Source: Planctomycetaceae bacterium (GTDB lineage: Bacteria > Planctomycetota > Planctomycetia > Pirellulales > Thermoguttaceae). From it: a stretch of 6,085 bases of DNA. The stretch covers positions 1-6,085 of the forward strand of contig JAITDV010000250.1 in NCBI GenBank assembly GCA_031282385.1. Reading direction: 5' to 3'. The notes under the pieces are model-generated. The model was not told the DNA's origin, made no database searches, and worked only from the letters and a program-made list of their open reading frames with translations. Each line of letters begins with the position of its first letter. Position 1 is the stretch's first letter. The translations under genes and the position numbers were made by a program. This document shows, in pieces, positions 1 through 5,730 of this stretch.

Positions 1-72
1 GGTTGCAATTTAGAGTTATAATTTGCAATATAGTTATTGTTTTATCCGAGATTTTCCTTAAAACCTTGCAAA

Positions 73-384
73 TATTAGACCTTTTCTCTAACCTAAAAAT
101 ACATCAACGTAACAAAAAATCTACAACAAAAAAACCGCCTTTAACTCCTCCGAGACCACCCCTAACCCCTCCGAAGGAGGGGAATAGGAAGACGCCTCCG
201 AATGAGGCGAATAAGAAGACGCCTCCGAATGAGGCGAATAAGAAGAAGCATCCGAGTGAGGCGAATAAGAAGAAGCATCCGAGTGAGGCGAATAAGAAGA
301 AGCATCCGAGTGAGGCGAATAAGGAGACGCTTCCTTCGGAGGGGTCAGGGGTGGTCTCCTACAGGTTAGCGAAAAGGTCTATTA
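73..384 (-). mobile_element. MITE-like inverted-repeat element, copy A (inverted relative to copies B and C)
   Basis: The left terminus (73-94) and the right terminus (363-381 and a few bases beyond) are inverted repeats of each other with one mismatch inside (CTCTAACC against CGCTAACC). They match the termini of the elements at 3380-3524 and 5501-5700. This copy is reverse-complemented relative to those two, because its AT-rich asymmetric arm (95-150) lies on the left. Inside, 152-178 pairs with 332-358 in a stem of about 27 bp with one A/C mismatch, and the tip carries five 27-bp tandem units. TA (71-74 side and 383-384) or ATT can be read as a flanking duplication, but the exact ends are ambiguous. 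There is no transposase, so it could move only in trans. It lies about 170 bp past the 3' end of the lipoprotein gene. Family membership is seen directly; mobility is inferred. Confidence 0.8.
189..323. repeat. Five tandem 27-bp units inside element copy A
   Basis: There are five contiguous units of exactly 27 bp: 189-215, 216-242, 243-269, 270-296 and 297-323. A diverged partial unit follows to about 344. Units 1-2 are identical to each other, and units 3-5 are identical to each other. The two types differ at three positions (ACG/AAG, CCT/CAT and AAT/AGT triplets). Units 1-2 contain a perfect small hairpin, CGCCTC-CGAAT-GAGGCG, which is interrupted by one mismatch in units 3-5. One unit of the same repeat occurs in copy C (about 5562-5590, opposite strand), and none occurs in copy B. 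The period is a multiple of three, so an open frame runs through by accident. Confidence 0.92.
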
Positions 385-555
385 TCAAAATTAATTGACA
401 ATGTGTCCCCATTCAGACGCTCAAACGAACTCGCCGTGAACAAGTTGGCTACCATTAAAACAACAAAAAGACTTTTTCAGGGACAACTATTTAGTTCAAA
501 AAACTCTACGCCATTTTCCCCTAATACTTCAACGTTCTGAAATTTATTCCACTTG

Positions 556-1650
556 TTATTTTATTTCGGTTTGAAGTACATCTTGTGAGGTTGCGGTATT
601 ATTGTAACGATAAGTCGGAATATTATTATCATTATTTTGAGAGATAGTGTTGTGTATTGTATTATTTGACAAAGTTGACGGAATAATTGCGGCTGATGTA
701 TTTGGAGTTGGAGTTATTGTTGAAGCGGGCGGAGTTGTTGTCGGAGACGTTATTGGCGGGAGCGGCGTATTGGTCAAAGGTGCGGGATTGATGTTGCGGC
801 TTCGCAAGAATTCTTCGCTGCAAATATCTACAGGTTTTCGTTCGTTATAAGTTGGCATTGTGTACATGCTGCTGTATGTGTTTGTTGTTTGGTTGAATTG
901 AGGTGAGCCGAGATTTATTGAGATTGTACTTTTTCCTGTTGAAGCTGCGTAATAAATTTCAATTTTTCTTGCGTAAATGATACCATTTTCTACATCGAAT
1001 CTGTAATCGCTTGACAGAGCTGATGTGATTAGTTCATTTTGCGGCGAGAAAATTTCCTGTTTTGATACGAGTCCGGTCTTGGCGTCAATAGTTGTTTTTT
1101 TGACGAATTGTCCGGTTTGTGTTGAGCGTCTTGTTATGATAGTCCAATTGCCGTCATCTGTCGGGTACGGTCCTTCGTGCCGTTCGCTATCCTTGAACTC
1201 TACTATCCCCAACGCTTCAATAAGCCAATCCGGATCAATCGGTAAAATATTGCGTACCGGACAACTCGGAAATTGCGAATGACGGCAAAAATACAAGTCT
1301 TGTTCACGCTTCACCCAAATCCAAAATAATTCATCATTGCTGCCAAAATCCAGTTCTTGTCCTGTAATGGAAGTTCCGCCGATGATTCGTATTCGTTTCG
1401 GACGTTCACAAGTCAGACGCACATTGAGCGGCATTGAAACACCCGAAAAAGCCAATGAAACATTATCTGCCGAGATAGTACGGATCATTTGGCTGTTACG
1501 ATTTATCGGATCAATAATTTCACTCAACGACGGTTTGGCGGAAACCGTGCGCACCATCGGTTTCGGATCAGAACGCTCAAATAAACTGCGTATAGCTTGA
1601 CAACCCGAAAATAATAAAAAAATTGATAATAACAAAATAGTCTTTTTCAT
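556..1650 (-). CDS. LolA/LolB-like lipoprotein with Pro/Thr/Asn-rich C-terminal tail
   Basis: A predicted 364-residue exported lipoprotein. The N-terminus is a classic lipoprotein signal: MKK, a hydrophobic run (residues 5-14) and FSGC with the acceptor Cys at 17. Phe at -3 is slightly off consensus. The ATG at 1650 is chosen over a TTG three codons upstream because it puts the basic MKK directly before the hydrophobic core. Residues about 35-275 alternate in short beta-like stretches. RPKRIRIIGG (83-92), TGQELDFGSNDELFWIWV (96-113) and FCRHSQF (121-127) resemble the LolA/LolB beta-sandwich fold as found in planctomycete lipoproteins. Such proteins bind lipoproteins or lipids in the periplasm or at the outer membrane; the exact role here is inferred. 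Residues 288-364 are a low-complexity tail rich in P, T, N and S, probably disordered. The gene lies downstream of the 154-residue gene on the same strand. No convincing Shine-Dalgarno is visible. Alternative: a structural envelope lipoprotein without transport function. Confidence 0.85.
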   Translation of the reverse strand: MKKTILLLSIFLLFSGCQAIRSLFERSDPKPMVRTVSAKPSLSEIIDPINRNSQMIRTISADNVSLAFSGVSMPLNVRLTCERPKRIRIIGGTSITGQELDFGSNDELFWIWVKREQDLYFCRHSQFPSCPVRNILPIDPDWLIEALGIVEFKDSERHEGPYPTDDGNWTIITRRSTQTGQFVKKTTIDAKTGLVSKQEIFSPQNELITSALSSDYRFDVENGIIYARKIEIYYAASTGKSTISINLGSPQFNQTTNTYSSMYTMPTYNERKPVDICSEEFLRSRNINPAPLTNTPLPPITSPTTTPPASTITPTPNTSAAIIPSTLSNNTIHNTISQNNDNNIPTYRYNNTATSQDVLQTEIK

Positions 1651-1757
1651 TTTATACAATTATAAAATTTGTAATTATTCAGTGGAATTTTTTGAACACG
1701 TGAATATCGAGTAAACAACCTCATTTTCTTACTAACTCATGTTACGCACTGTAAGTC

Positions 1758-1848
1758 ACTGCTCGTACTATAAATTGCCTGACTCAAGAGCGTAAAAGCC
1801 TGCTTTCCAATAGGTAATTAGGCGGCGGGAAATGACTCAAGTTTAAAG
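1758..1848 (-). repeat. Dispersed intergenic repeat family 2, copy R1
   Basis: This segment matches the reverse complement of 3999-4086 and of 6017-6085. Shared blocks include CGTACTATAAATTGC, CGTAAAAGCCTG and, with copy R3, CCTGCTTTCC. Weaker similarity continues towards GTTTAAAGC, so the repeat touches the stop codon of the 154-residue gene. Read on the minus strand it holds a hairpin CTAAT-5 nt-ATTGG (with one G-U pair), then AAAGCAGGCTTTT, which resembles a weak terminator placed directly after that gene. It fills most of the gap between the 154-residue gene and the lipoprotein gene. The similarity is seen directly; terminator activity is inferred. Confidence 0.6.
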
Positions 1849-2307
1849 CAACTCTGCGAGTTGATTTTGTATTTCTTCAAGCCGTTGTAAATCAGGCATT
1901 GCAACAGGAATTTCAAAGGTGTTATTTTCTTTTATTGCGTACACGAACATTGTTTTTTGTCCGTTTTCGTCTTCTTCTTCGCGATCATATCTGAACAACC
2001 TGCGCCGAATCAACAACAACGATAAAACGTACAACAAATCAACTTGTCCTGAATTTGTACGTATCTTGTCAAACAGATTAAGCAAAACTTCGTTTGGTGC
2101 AAGTTTAACTTTTTTCTCATTTATATTTTGTACCGTACTTTTCCACCAACCGACAAATTTTTCAGGCGGTTCTTTCCAATTCTCTCCCGCAAAATCACGG
2201 CGTACCAAAGCTTCGTCCTCTTCAAGTAAAATCGAAAAGAACGTCTCGCCGGGCAATAACTCACGCCCGCTCAAAAAACAATTTCGCGACGGTTTAGGAA
2301 CTTCCAT
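1843..2307 (-). CDS. Conserved planctomycete-type hypothetical protein (154 aa)
   Basis: A soluble 154-residue protein with no signal peptide or membrane segment. It opens with NCFLSGRELLPGETFFSILLEE (residues 9-30), followed by LVRRDFAGENW (34-44) and an unusual Trp-containing stretch, PPEKFVGWWKS (47-57). A helical part follows, LAPNEVLLNLFDKI (69-82) and LLYVLSLLLIRRRLFRYD (91-108). Next comes an acidic linker (109-116), a beta-like segment FVYAIKENNTFEIPVAMPD, and a final helix QRLEEIQNQLAELL. The CxxxGRxLxPGE opening resembles the first half of a zinc-ribbon-like module, but only one Cys is present, so I do not claim metal binding. I recall this pattern from small planctomycete proteins of unknown function, and no biochemical role can be given. 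It lies upstream of the LolA/LolB-like lipoprotein gene on the same strand, with a 190-bp gap holding repeat R1. ATG start; no clear Shine-Dalgarno. Confidence 0.85.
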   Translation of the reverse strand: MEVPKPSRNCFLSGRELLPGETFFSILLEEDEALVRRDFAGENWKEPPEKFVGWWKSTVQNINEKKVKLAPNEVLLNLFDKIRTNSGQVDLLYVLSLLLIRRRLFRYDREEEDENGQKTMFVYAIKENNTFEIPVAMPDLQRLEEIQNQLAELL

Positions 2308-2385
2308 TTACGGAGAATAAGAATTTCACAACAAAAAATCAAGACCAGATTTTGAGAATTTTAGAATTCGGAATTTGTACAACAA

Positions 2386-2412
2386 CAGATTCTATGCTCG
2401 TTGCAGATTCTA
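2386..2412. promoter_or_regulatory. Spaced direct repeat CAGATTCTA in the upstream region of the 154-residue gene
   Basis: CAGATTCTA occurs at 2386-2394 and again at 2404-2412, 18 bp apart start to start, about 80-105 bp upstream of the 154-residue gene's ATG. Two identical half-sites at this spacing could be a regulator binding site, but no matching promoter is convincing and the sequence is AT-rich. The rest of the 2308-2527 gap shows nothing else I can name. Confidence 0.2.
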
Positions 2413-2527
2413 ATAGTTAAAATTTGGCAACTATTCAGTAACTAAATTCATACAAACTAATTGTATATGGGTTAAATATTCGGGAAGTAGGAATGAAGCA
2501 AATAAAAACACATGACTGATAGTTACT

Positions 2528-3310
2528 TTATTTATATGGATTGGGGCGTGTTGGTTTTGGCGGTTGTGGGATTGTTTTTTGATCTTGTACGGCGAGTGAA
2601 TTATTTATTTGGATGCTGGAAGGAGCGGATTTTTGAGAGGCAGCGTTATTTTGTGTGGTGTTGGGATTTGGTTGGGATGATTTTGTTGTGAAGGTTACAG
2701 TTTGGATTCCGTAGGAGCCGGAAGGTCTTGAAAAAGTTGTTGGGGTTATTTGTGGTGGTTGTGGTTTGGAGTATCCGCCTGAACCTACAACGTCTGATGA
2801 AGAATTGCCTGATTGATTATTTGTAACGTTAATTGATTTTGACGAAGTTGAAGAGGATGGTACAAATTCTGCTGCGTCGCTTTTATTAGAGTTGTTATTG
2901 TCAATGGAATTATTTGTTTGTGTCGTAGTTGACCCGAATTTATCGCAAACTTGCCGCCAAGTTTCACGTTCCGAGTTAAGAACCCGCAAAGCGTCGTCAA
3001 GTTTAGTTTCATCGTGCCACATGCCGCCTTCGGCAAGGCGACGGAAAATAAAAAGATAAATTGACGCTAATTGTTTAGCGATTGCCGGATTGCCTTCCAT
3101 ATCAAGCGAACAAAGAATCTCCGAAATAATATCTTGGGCAATCGTCAATGTCTCCACACCAACATCATAACGCGACTCTTGCCAAGCCTGTTTTGTACGA
3201 TGAATATTTTTTATTGCCGCCTCGACAAGCAATAATTGTAACTTTTGCGGTGTTGCGGTGGCAACTTCAGCTTGAAGATAATTATTTCTCGCTGTATTGA
3301 TTTTTTGCAT
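2528..3310 (-). CDS. fliS: Flagellar export chaperone FliS with long disordered C-terminal extension
   Basis: FliS binds the C-terminal helices of flagellin in the cytoplasm, prevents early polymerisation and delivers it to the flagellar type III export apparatus. Residues 1-126 fit the family: NNYLQAEVATATPQKLQLLLVEAAIKN (9-35) matches its Y-x(6)-T-x-P-x-K-L-x(3)-L opening. Helices at about 36-70 and 78-97 follow, and the last helix is LDDALRVLNSERETWRQV (104-121). Typical FliS proteins have about 130 residues; this one has 260. Residues 127-260 are a low-complexity tail rich in S, T, N, Q and P, ending in KPTRPNPYK. The ATG at 3310 is chosen over an upstream in-frame start at 3346 because it puts MQKINTARNNYLQ at the normal FliS N-terminus. 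The upstream extension (FLIEIEFYFII) is not FliS-like. No good Shine-Dalgarno is visible. No other flagellar gene is in the window, and element copy B lies 70 bp upstream. Recognition is by pattern; a FliS-like fold with another client is possible. Confidence 0.85.
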   Translation of the reverse strand: MQKINTARNNYLQAEVATATPQKLQLLLVEAAIKNIHRTKQAWQESRYDVGVETLTIAQDIISEILCSLDMEGNPAIAKQLASIYLFIFRRLAEGGMWHDETKLDDALRVLNSERETWRQVCDKFGSTTTQTNNSIDNNNSNKSDAAEFVPSSSTSSKSINVTNNQSGNSSSDVVGSGGYSKPQPPQITPTTFSRPSGSYGIQTVTFTTKSSQPNPNTTQNNAASQKSAPSSIQINNSLAVQDQKTIPQPPKPTRPNPYK

Positions 3311-3379
3311 AATGATAAAATAAAATTCAATTTCAATCAGGAACACGAAATACGTGATATGATTCGGATTCGTTCAAAC

Positions 3380-3524
3380 TATTAGACCTTTTCGCTAACC
3401 TGTAGGAGACCCCCCCTGACCCCTCCGAAGGAGGGGTTAGGGGGGGCTCGGAGGAGTTAAAGGCGGTTTTTTGTTGTAGGTTTTTGTTGCGTTGATGTAT
3501 TTTTAGGTTAGAGAAGAAGGTCTA
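3380..3524 (+). mobile_element. MITE-like inverted-repeat element, copy B (short form)
   Basis: The left terminus (3380-3401) is identical to the left terminus of copy C. The right terminus (3505-3524) is degraded, with one substitution and one inserted base. Between them, 3406-3426 folds on 3430-3449 into an almost continuous stem with a GAA loop: C7/G7 in the lower part and CCCCTCC/GGAGGGG at the top, with one bulged A. It has no 27-bp unit, so at about 145 bp it is the shortest copy. The AT-rich arm 3450-3504 is nearly identical to that of copies A and C. It sits 70 bp upstream of the fliS start codon, between divergently oriented genes, where it could affect fliS transcription. Confidence 0.82.
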
Positions 3525-3752
3525 TTCACATTAAATTCAGAGTGAGGATATTTCTGAGTGAGTATTTTGTCTTTTAATTGGGGCAAGGAAGTATAACGAA
3601 TAAACGTATTTTTCAAAATAACCGTTATTCTCACGACAACCGTTATCGACAATTTGAATATCAACAGCTGTTCTTTTAACCGATTGGCTTCATAACCGGT
3701 TTAATTGCGTTATTTGGAATAATACGAATATTTTAAACTGCCTGTACTTGAA

Positions 3753-3795
3753 TTTTTCTTATAACCTGCGCGGATTTACTTGTCGGAAAGGGTTA
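3753..3795 (+). repeat. Possible diverged fragment of repeat family 2
   Basis: The stretch around CTGCGCGGATT...TTGTCGGAAAG resembles the hairpin part of copy R3 at 6035-6057 (CTGCCCGATT...TTATCGGAAAG), with small gaps. It lacks the outer conserved blocks of the family. It may be a decayed copy or chance similarity. Confidence 0.3.
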
Positions 3796-3819
3796 CAAAA
3801 ATTTTTTAACCTGTTAAAA
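3791..3819. promoter_or_regulatory. Overlapping palindromes, operator- or terminator-like
   Basis: TTTTAAC-CT-GTTAAAA (3804-3819) is a perfect 7-bp inverted repeat with a 2-bp centre. It overlaps a second, longer palindrome, 3791-3811, in which GGTTA pairs with TAACC around A5/T5 with one mismatch. Either could be a dimeric regulator site. It lies about 470 bp from the hydrolase start, so a direct link to that gene is not clear. Confidence 0.25.
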
Positions 3820-3927
3820 TGTGGGTCTAAATTAAAGTTTTAATTTTATGTATTGGAAATAAACATTAAAATCAGAATTTTATCGGACAACTTTTAATAG
3901 GAAATTTGAAGTAATCGAATCAGACGG

Positions 3928-3956
3928 TTGACTTCAATTGAATTTGGTTGAATAAT
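3928..3956 (+). promoter_or_regulatory. Possible sigma-70-type promoter
   Basis: TTGACT (3928-3933) is followed after 17 bp by AATAAT (3951-3956); each differs from the -35 and -10 consensus at one position. It points towards the hydrolase. A transcript from here would have a leader of about 320 nt running through the hairpin of repeat R2 before the start codon. In AT-rich DNA such matches also arise by chance. Confidence 0.3.
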
Positions 3957-3998
3957 TCCGAATGAAATCGTGATTTACAGGTTTTAAATTGTCCGCGA

Positions 3999-4086
3999 TT
4001 TAAATTTCGTTTACCTTCGCCTGCTTGCCTGCCGAAAAACAGGCTTTTACGTTTTTGGCTTACGCAATTTATAGTACGAACAGTAG
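3999..4086 (+). repeat. Dispersed intergenic repeat family 2, copy R2 (terminator-like)
   Basis: It starts with TTTAAATTTCGTTTAC, identical to 6017-6032. It ends with the complement of the CGTACTATAAATTGC block of copy R1. In the middle, GCCTG-8 nt-CAGGC forms a hairpin followed by TTTTACGTTTTT, a terminator-like layout on the plus strand. It lies about 200 bp upstream of the hydrolase start, so it could attenuate a transcript arriving from the possible promoter at 3928. Confidence 0.6.
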
Positions 4087-4277
4087 ATTGATTTTTGACC
4101 AATTACGTGAATTTTTTGAAATTGCTGATATTATTTCAACATTTCACAGAGCAAAATTTTTATATTTTAAACTAATTCATACACAGTTTTCGGCAACTTG
4201 CACAAACTCACTTATCCCAAAAAACAGCATTGATGCTTTTGTGTGTTACCGAAATTCTGCAGTAAGTCCAATGTATT

Positions 4278-4282
4278 GGAGA
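4278..4282 (+). promoter_or_regulatory. Ribosome binding site GGAGA for the hydrolase
   Basis: GGAG at 4278-4281 lies 5 nt before the ATG at 4287. It is the only clear Shine-Dalgarno next to a gene in this window. It supports the start at 4287 rather than the in-frame ATG at 4377, which has only AT-rich sequence before it. Confidence 0.55.
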
Positions 4283-4286
4283 TAAA

Positions 4287-5429
4287 ATGATGAAATTTCA
4301 AACACATTTTCGAGTTTCGATACTCAAAAGTATCAATTCGGATTCATCTATCAAAAAACATATTCTGATTACGAAAATGTCAACTATAAATAAGTTGAAA
4401 TATTTTTTATTCAGTTTTCTGTTGCCGTTGGGTATTATAGGTAAAGTTGTTGGACGATTACCGGTTAGCCGAAGTTTGAATGGCGGCGTTTTTTTAGGTA
4501 GTTTTTTGCAAGCGGTTATGATTTTTCTGTTTTTAACGGTTATAACGGCTGTGCCAAATCCGGTCTTGGGTGAAGATAATACAACCAACTCAAATTGCGA
4601 AAATACACAGGATGTATGGATGATAACAACAGAAACAGCATCATGGACTAAAGCAACAGAAAAAGAGTTTGAGAAAATATTGTATTGGCGGTTGGTCAAA
4701 TCGGGAACGCAGAGACGTTGGGAAAAGTCGGACGCATCTACATTTTTTGTAACGCAAAATCCATCGGTTCCGATATTGATTTTTTCGCCAGGTTATACAT
4801 CAACTAAAGCGGATACGGTTGAGATTGGATTAAAAATTCTTGGGCTTTGTGATTCACGCAAACCGATTCGTATGATTTTTTGGCAATGGCCTGCGGAGAA
4901 ATTAGCTTGCCGTCTTTTACCGGATATTCGTTCAAAGATTCCGGTTGCGGAAGCGAATGGTTTGTATATATCCATGTTGCTCAAGAGGCTTAAACCTGAG
5001 AGCAAGGTTAGTGTGCTTGGGTTTAGTTTTGGTACGCGATTGCTTGGAGATGCGGTTGAAAATATAGGTGATTTGAAGCCGGCGGGGTTGAAGGTAAATT
5101 TGATTTATGGCGGTGCAGCGTCGGACAGAGATTGGCTTGCGGAAGGTAAACGCAATGGCAATGTCCCAAAAATCGCGAATAAAATTCTCGTATTTTATAA
5201 TCCAGACGATTTCCGTTTGAAGTTTTATCCTTTTCTTTACGCAAACGATAACAATGTTGAACCGCTCGGTTCAAACGGTGTGCCAATGAATTTTATTGCT
5301 CGTGAGTATCGCAACAAAATCGAAATGGTAAATCTCTCTCCATATATCGGATTCAGACACAAAACTGTAATATTGATAGGAACAAAACAATTCAAAGATC
5401 GAATCAACGAATATTTCTTTTTTGAATAA
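4287..5429 (+). CDS. Exported alpha/beta-hydrolase-like protein (GFSFG serine motif)
   Basis: A 380-residue protein with an alpha/beta-hydrolase core. The strand VSVLGFSFGTRLLGDAV (241-257) holds the nucleophile elbow GFSFG with Ser247. Candidate acids are Asp307/Asp308 in LVFYNPDDFRLKFY, and the candidate base is His358 in GFRHKT, in the usual Ser-Asp-His order. VPILIFSPGYTS (161-172) sits where the family has its first strand and oxyanion loop, usually written HG; here the His is replaced by Ser. The layout, including AASDRDWLAEGKRNG (277-291), recalls planctomycete hydrolases related to DUF900-type proteins. The substrate is unknown. The N-terminus is odd: about 38 polar residues, a hydrophobic stretch (40-51), then a second one (68-90) ending PNPVLGED, a plausible signal peptidase site. 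A shorter form from the ATG at 4377 would be a more normal signal sequence, but GGAG precedes 4287. It appears monocistronic. Element copy C follows 71 bp after the stop. Confidence 0.8.
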   Translation: MMKFQTHFRVSILKSINSDSSIKKHILITKMSTINKLKYFLFSFLLPLGIIGKVVGRLPVSRSLNGGVFLGSFLQAVMIFLFLTVITAVPNPVLGEDNTTNSNCENTQDVWMITTETASWTKATEKEFEKILYWRLVKSGTQRRWEKSDASTFFVTQNPSVPILIFSPGYTSTKADTVEIGLKILGLCDSRKPIRMIFWQWPAEKLACRLLPDIRSKIPVAEANGLYISMLLKRLKPESKVSVLGFSFGTRLLGDAVENIGDLKPAGLKVNLIYGGAASDRDWLAEGKRNGNVPKIANKILVFYNPDDFRLKFYPFLYANDNNVEPLGSNGVPMNFIAREYRNKIEMVNLSPYIGFRHKTVILIGTKQFKDRINEYFFFE

Positions 5430-5500
5430 ATGTAATGTTCCAGTGGGTTTATTGTTTTGAGTTAATTAATAATTACTATTTGAATGGAATATACGGAATA

Positions 5501-5700
5501 TATTAGACCTTTTCGCTAACCTGTAGGATACTATCCCTGACCCCTACGAAGGTGAGGAATTATTCGCCTCACTCGGATGCGTCTTCTTATTCCCCTCCTT
5601 CGGAGGGGTTAGGGATAGTATCGGAGGAGTTAAAGGCGGTTTTCCGTTGTAGGTTTTTTGTTGCGTTGATGTATTTTTAGGTTAGCGAAAAGGTCTAATA
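5501..5700 (+). mobile_element. MITE-like inverted-repeat element, copy C (best preserved)
   Basis: Exactly 200 bp with perfect 22-bp terminal inverted repeats (5501-5522 and 5679-5700; the left arm begins TATTAGACCTTTTCGC). The central stem pairs GATACTATCCCT (5527-5538) with AGGGATAGTATC (5611-5622). Pairing then continues inward through CCCCT/AGGGG and GAAGG/CCTTC with a few mismatches. The tip carries one 27-bp unit of the repeat seen five times in copy A, in the orientation expected from the element's direction. The AT-rich arm 5623-5678 matches copies A and B closely. TA flanks TTAGACC...GGTCTAA on both sides, which would fit a TA target duplication as made by IS630/Tc1-type transposases; this is inference. 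It lies 71 bp after the hydrolase stop and its hairpin could help end that transcript. Confidence 0.9.
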
Positions 5701-5730
5701 GCAGACGATCAGAAAAAATTTTATTTTTAG

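Larger units (their letters stand above)
3525..4286. other. Gene-poor intergenic region upstream of the hydrolase
   Basis: No supportable coding region is present in these 760 bp. An open frame at 4025-4285 begins with TTG inside repeat R2 and shows no recognisable protein features. Contents are a direct repeat AACCGTTAT (3620-3628 and 3638-3646, 18 bp apart), a possible repeat fragment (3753-3795), palindromes (3791-3819), a possible promoter (3928-3956) and repeat copy R2 (3999-4086). The rest is AT-rich sequence in which I see nothing definable. Confidence 0.6.

Noticed and set aside
189..323. CRISPR array
   Set aside because: The 27-bp units are directly adjacent with no unique spacers, and they lie inside an inverted-repeat element that occurs elsewhere with 0 or 1 unit.
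3..398. 131-residue open frame as a real gene
   Set aside because: It consists of element DNA read through a three-divisible tandem repeat, starts with TTG at the window edge, and shows no protein family.
1650..1664. TATAAT on the minus strand directly before the lipoprotein ATG as its promoter
   Set aside because: No acceptable -35 lies 16-18 bp upstream, and the position would make the mRNA nearly leaderless; in AT-rich DNA this hexamer is common.
1849..1863. Hairpin CAACTC-TGC-GAGTTG as a terminator of the 154-residue gene
   Set aside because: It lies inside the last codons and no T-run follows on the minus strand; the hairpin in repeat R1 is the better candidate.
1919..2320. Plus-strand 133-residue open frame
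   Set aside because: It is antisense to the 154-residue gene, whose composition and motifs are clearly protein-like; the plus-strand product is Ser/Phe-rich shadow sequence.
2785..3036. Minus-strand 83-residue open frame
   Set aside because: It is an alternative frame inside fliS, overlapping the FliS domain and the low-complexity tail, with no features of its own.
4025..4285. 86-residue plus-strand open frame just before the hydrolase
   Set aside because: It starts with TTG inside repeat R2, has no ribosome binding site and no recognisable motif. The tight spacing to 4287 alone is not enough.
5023..5286. Minus-strand 87-residue open frame
   Set aside because: It is antisense to the hydrolase core that contains the GFSFG motif and the Asp region.
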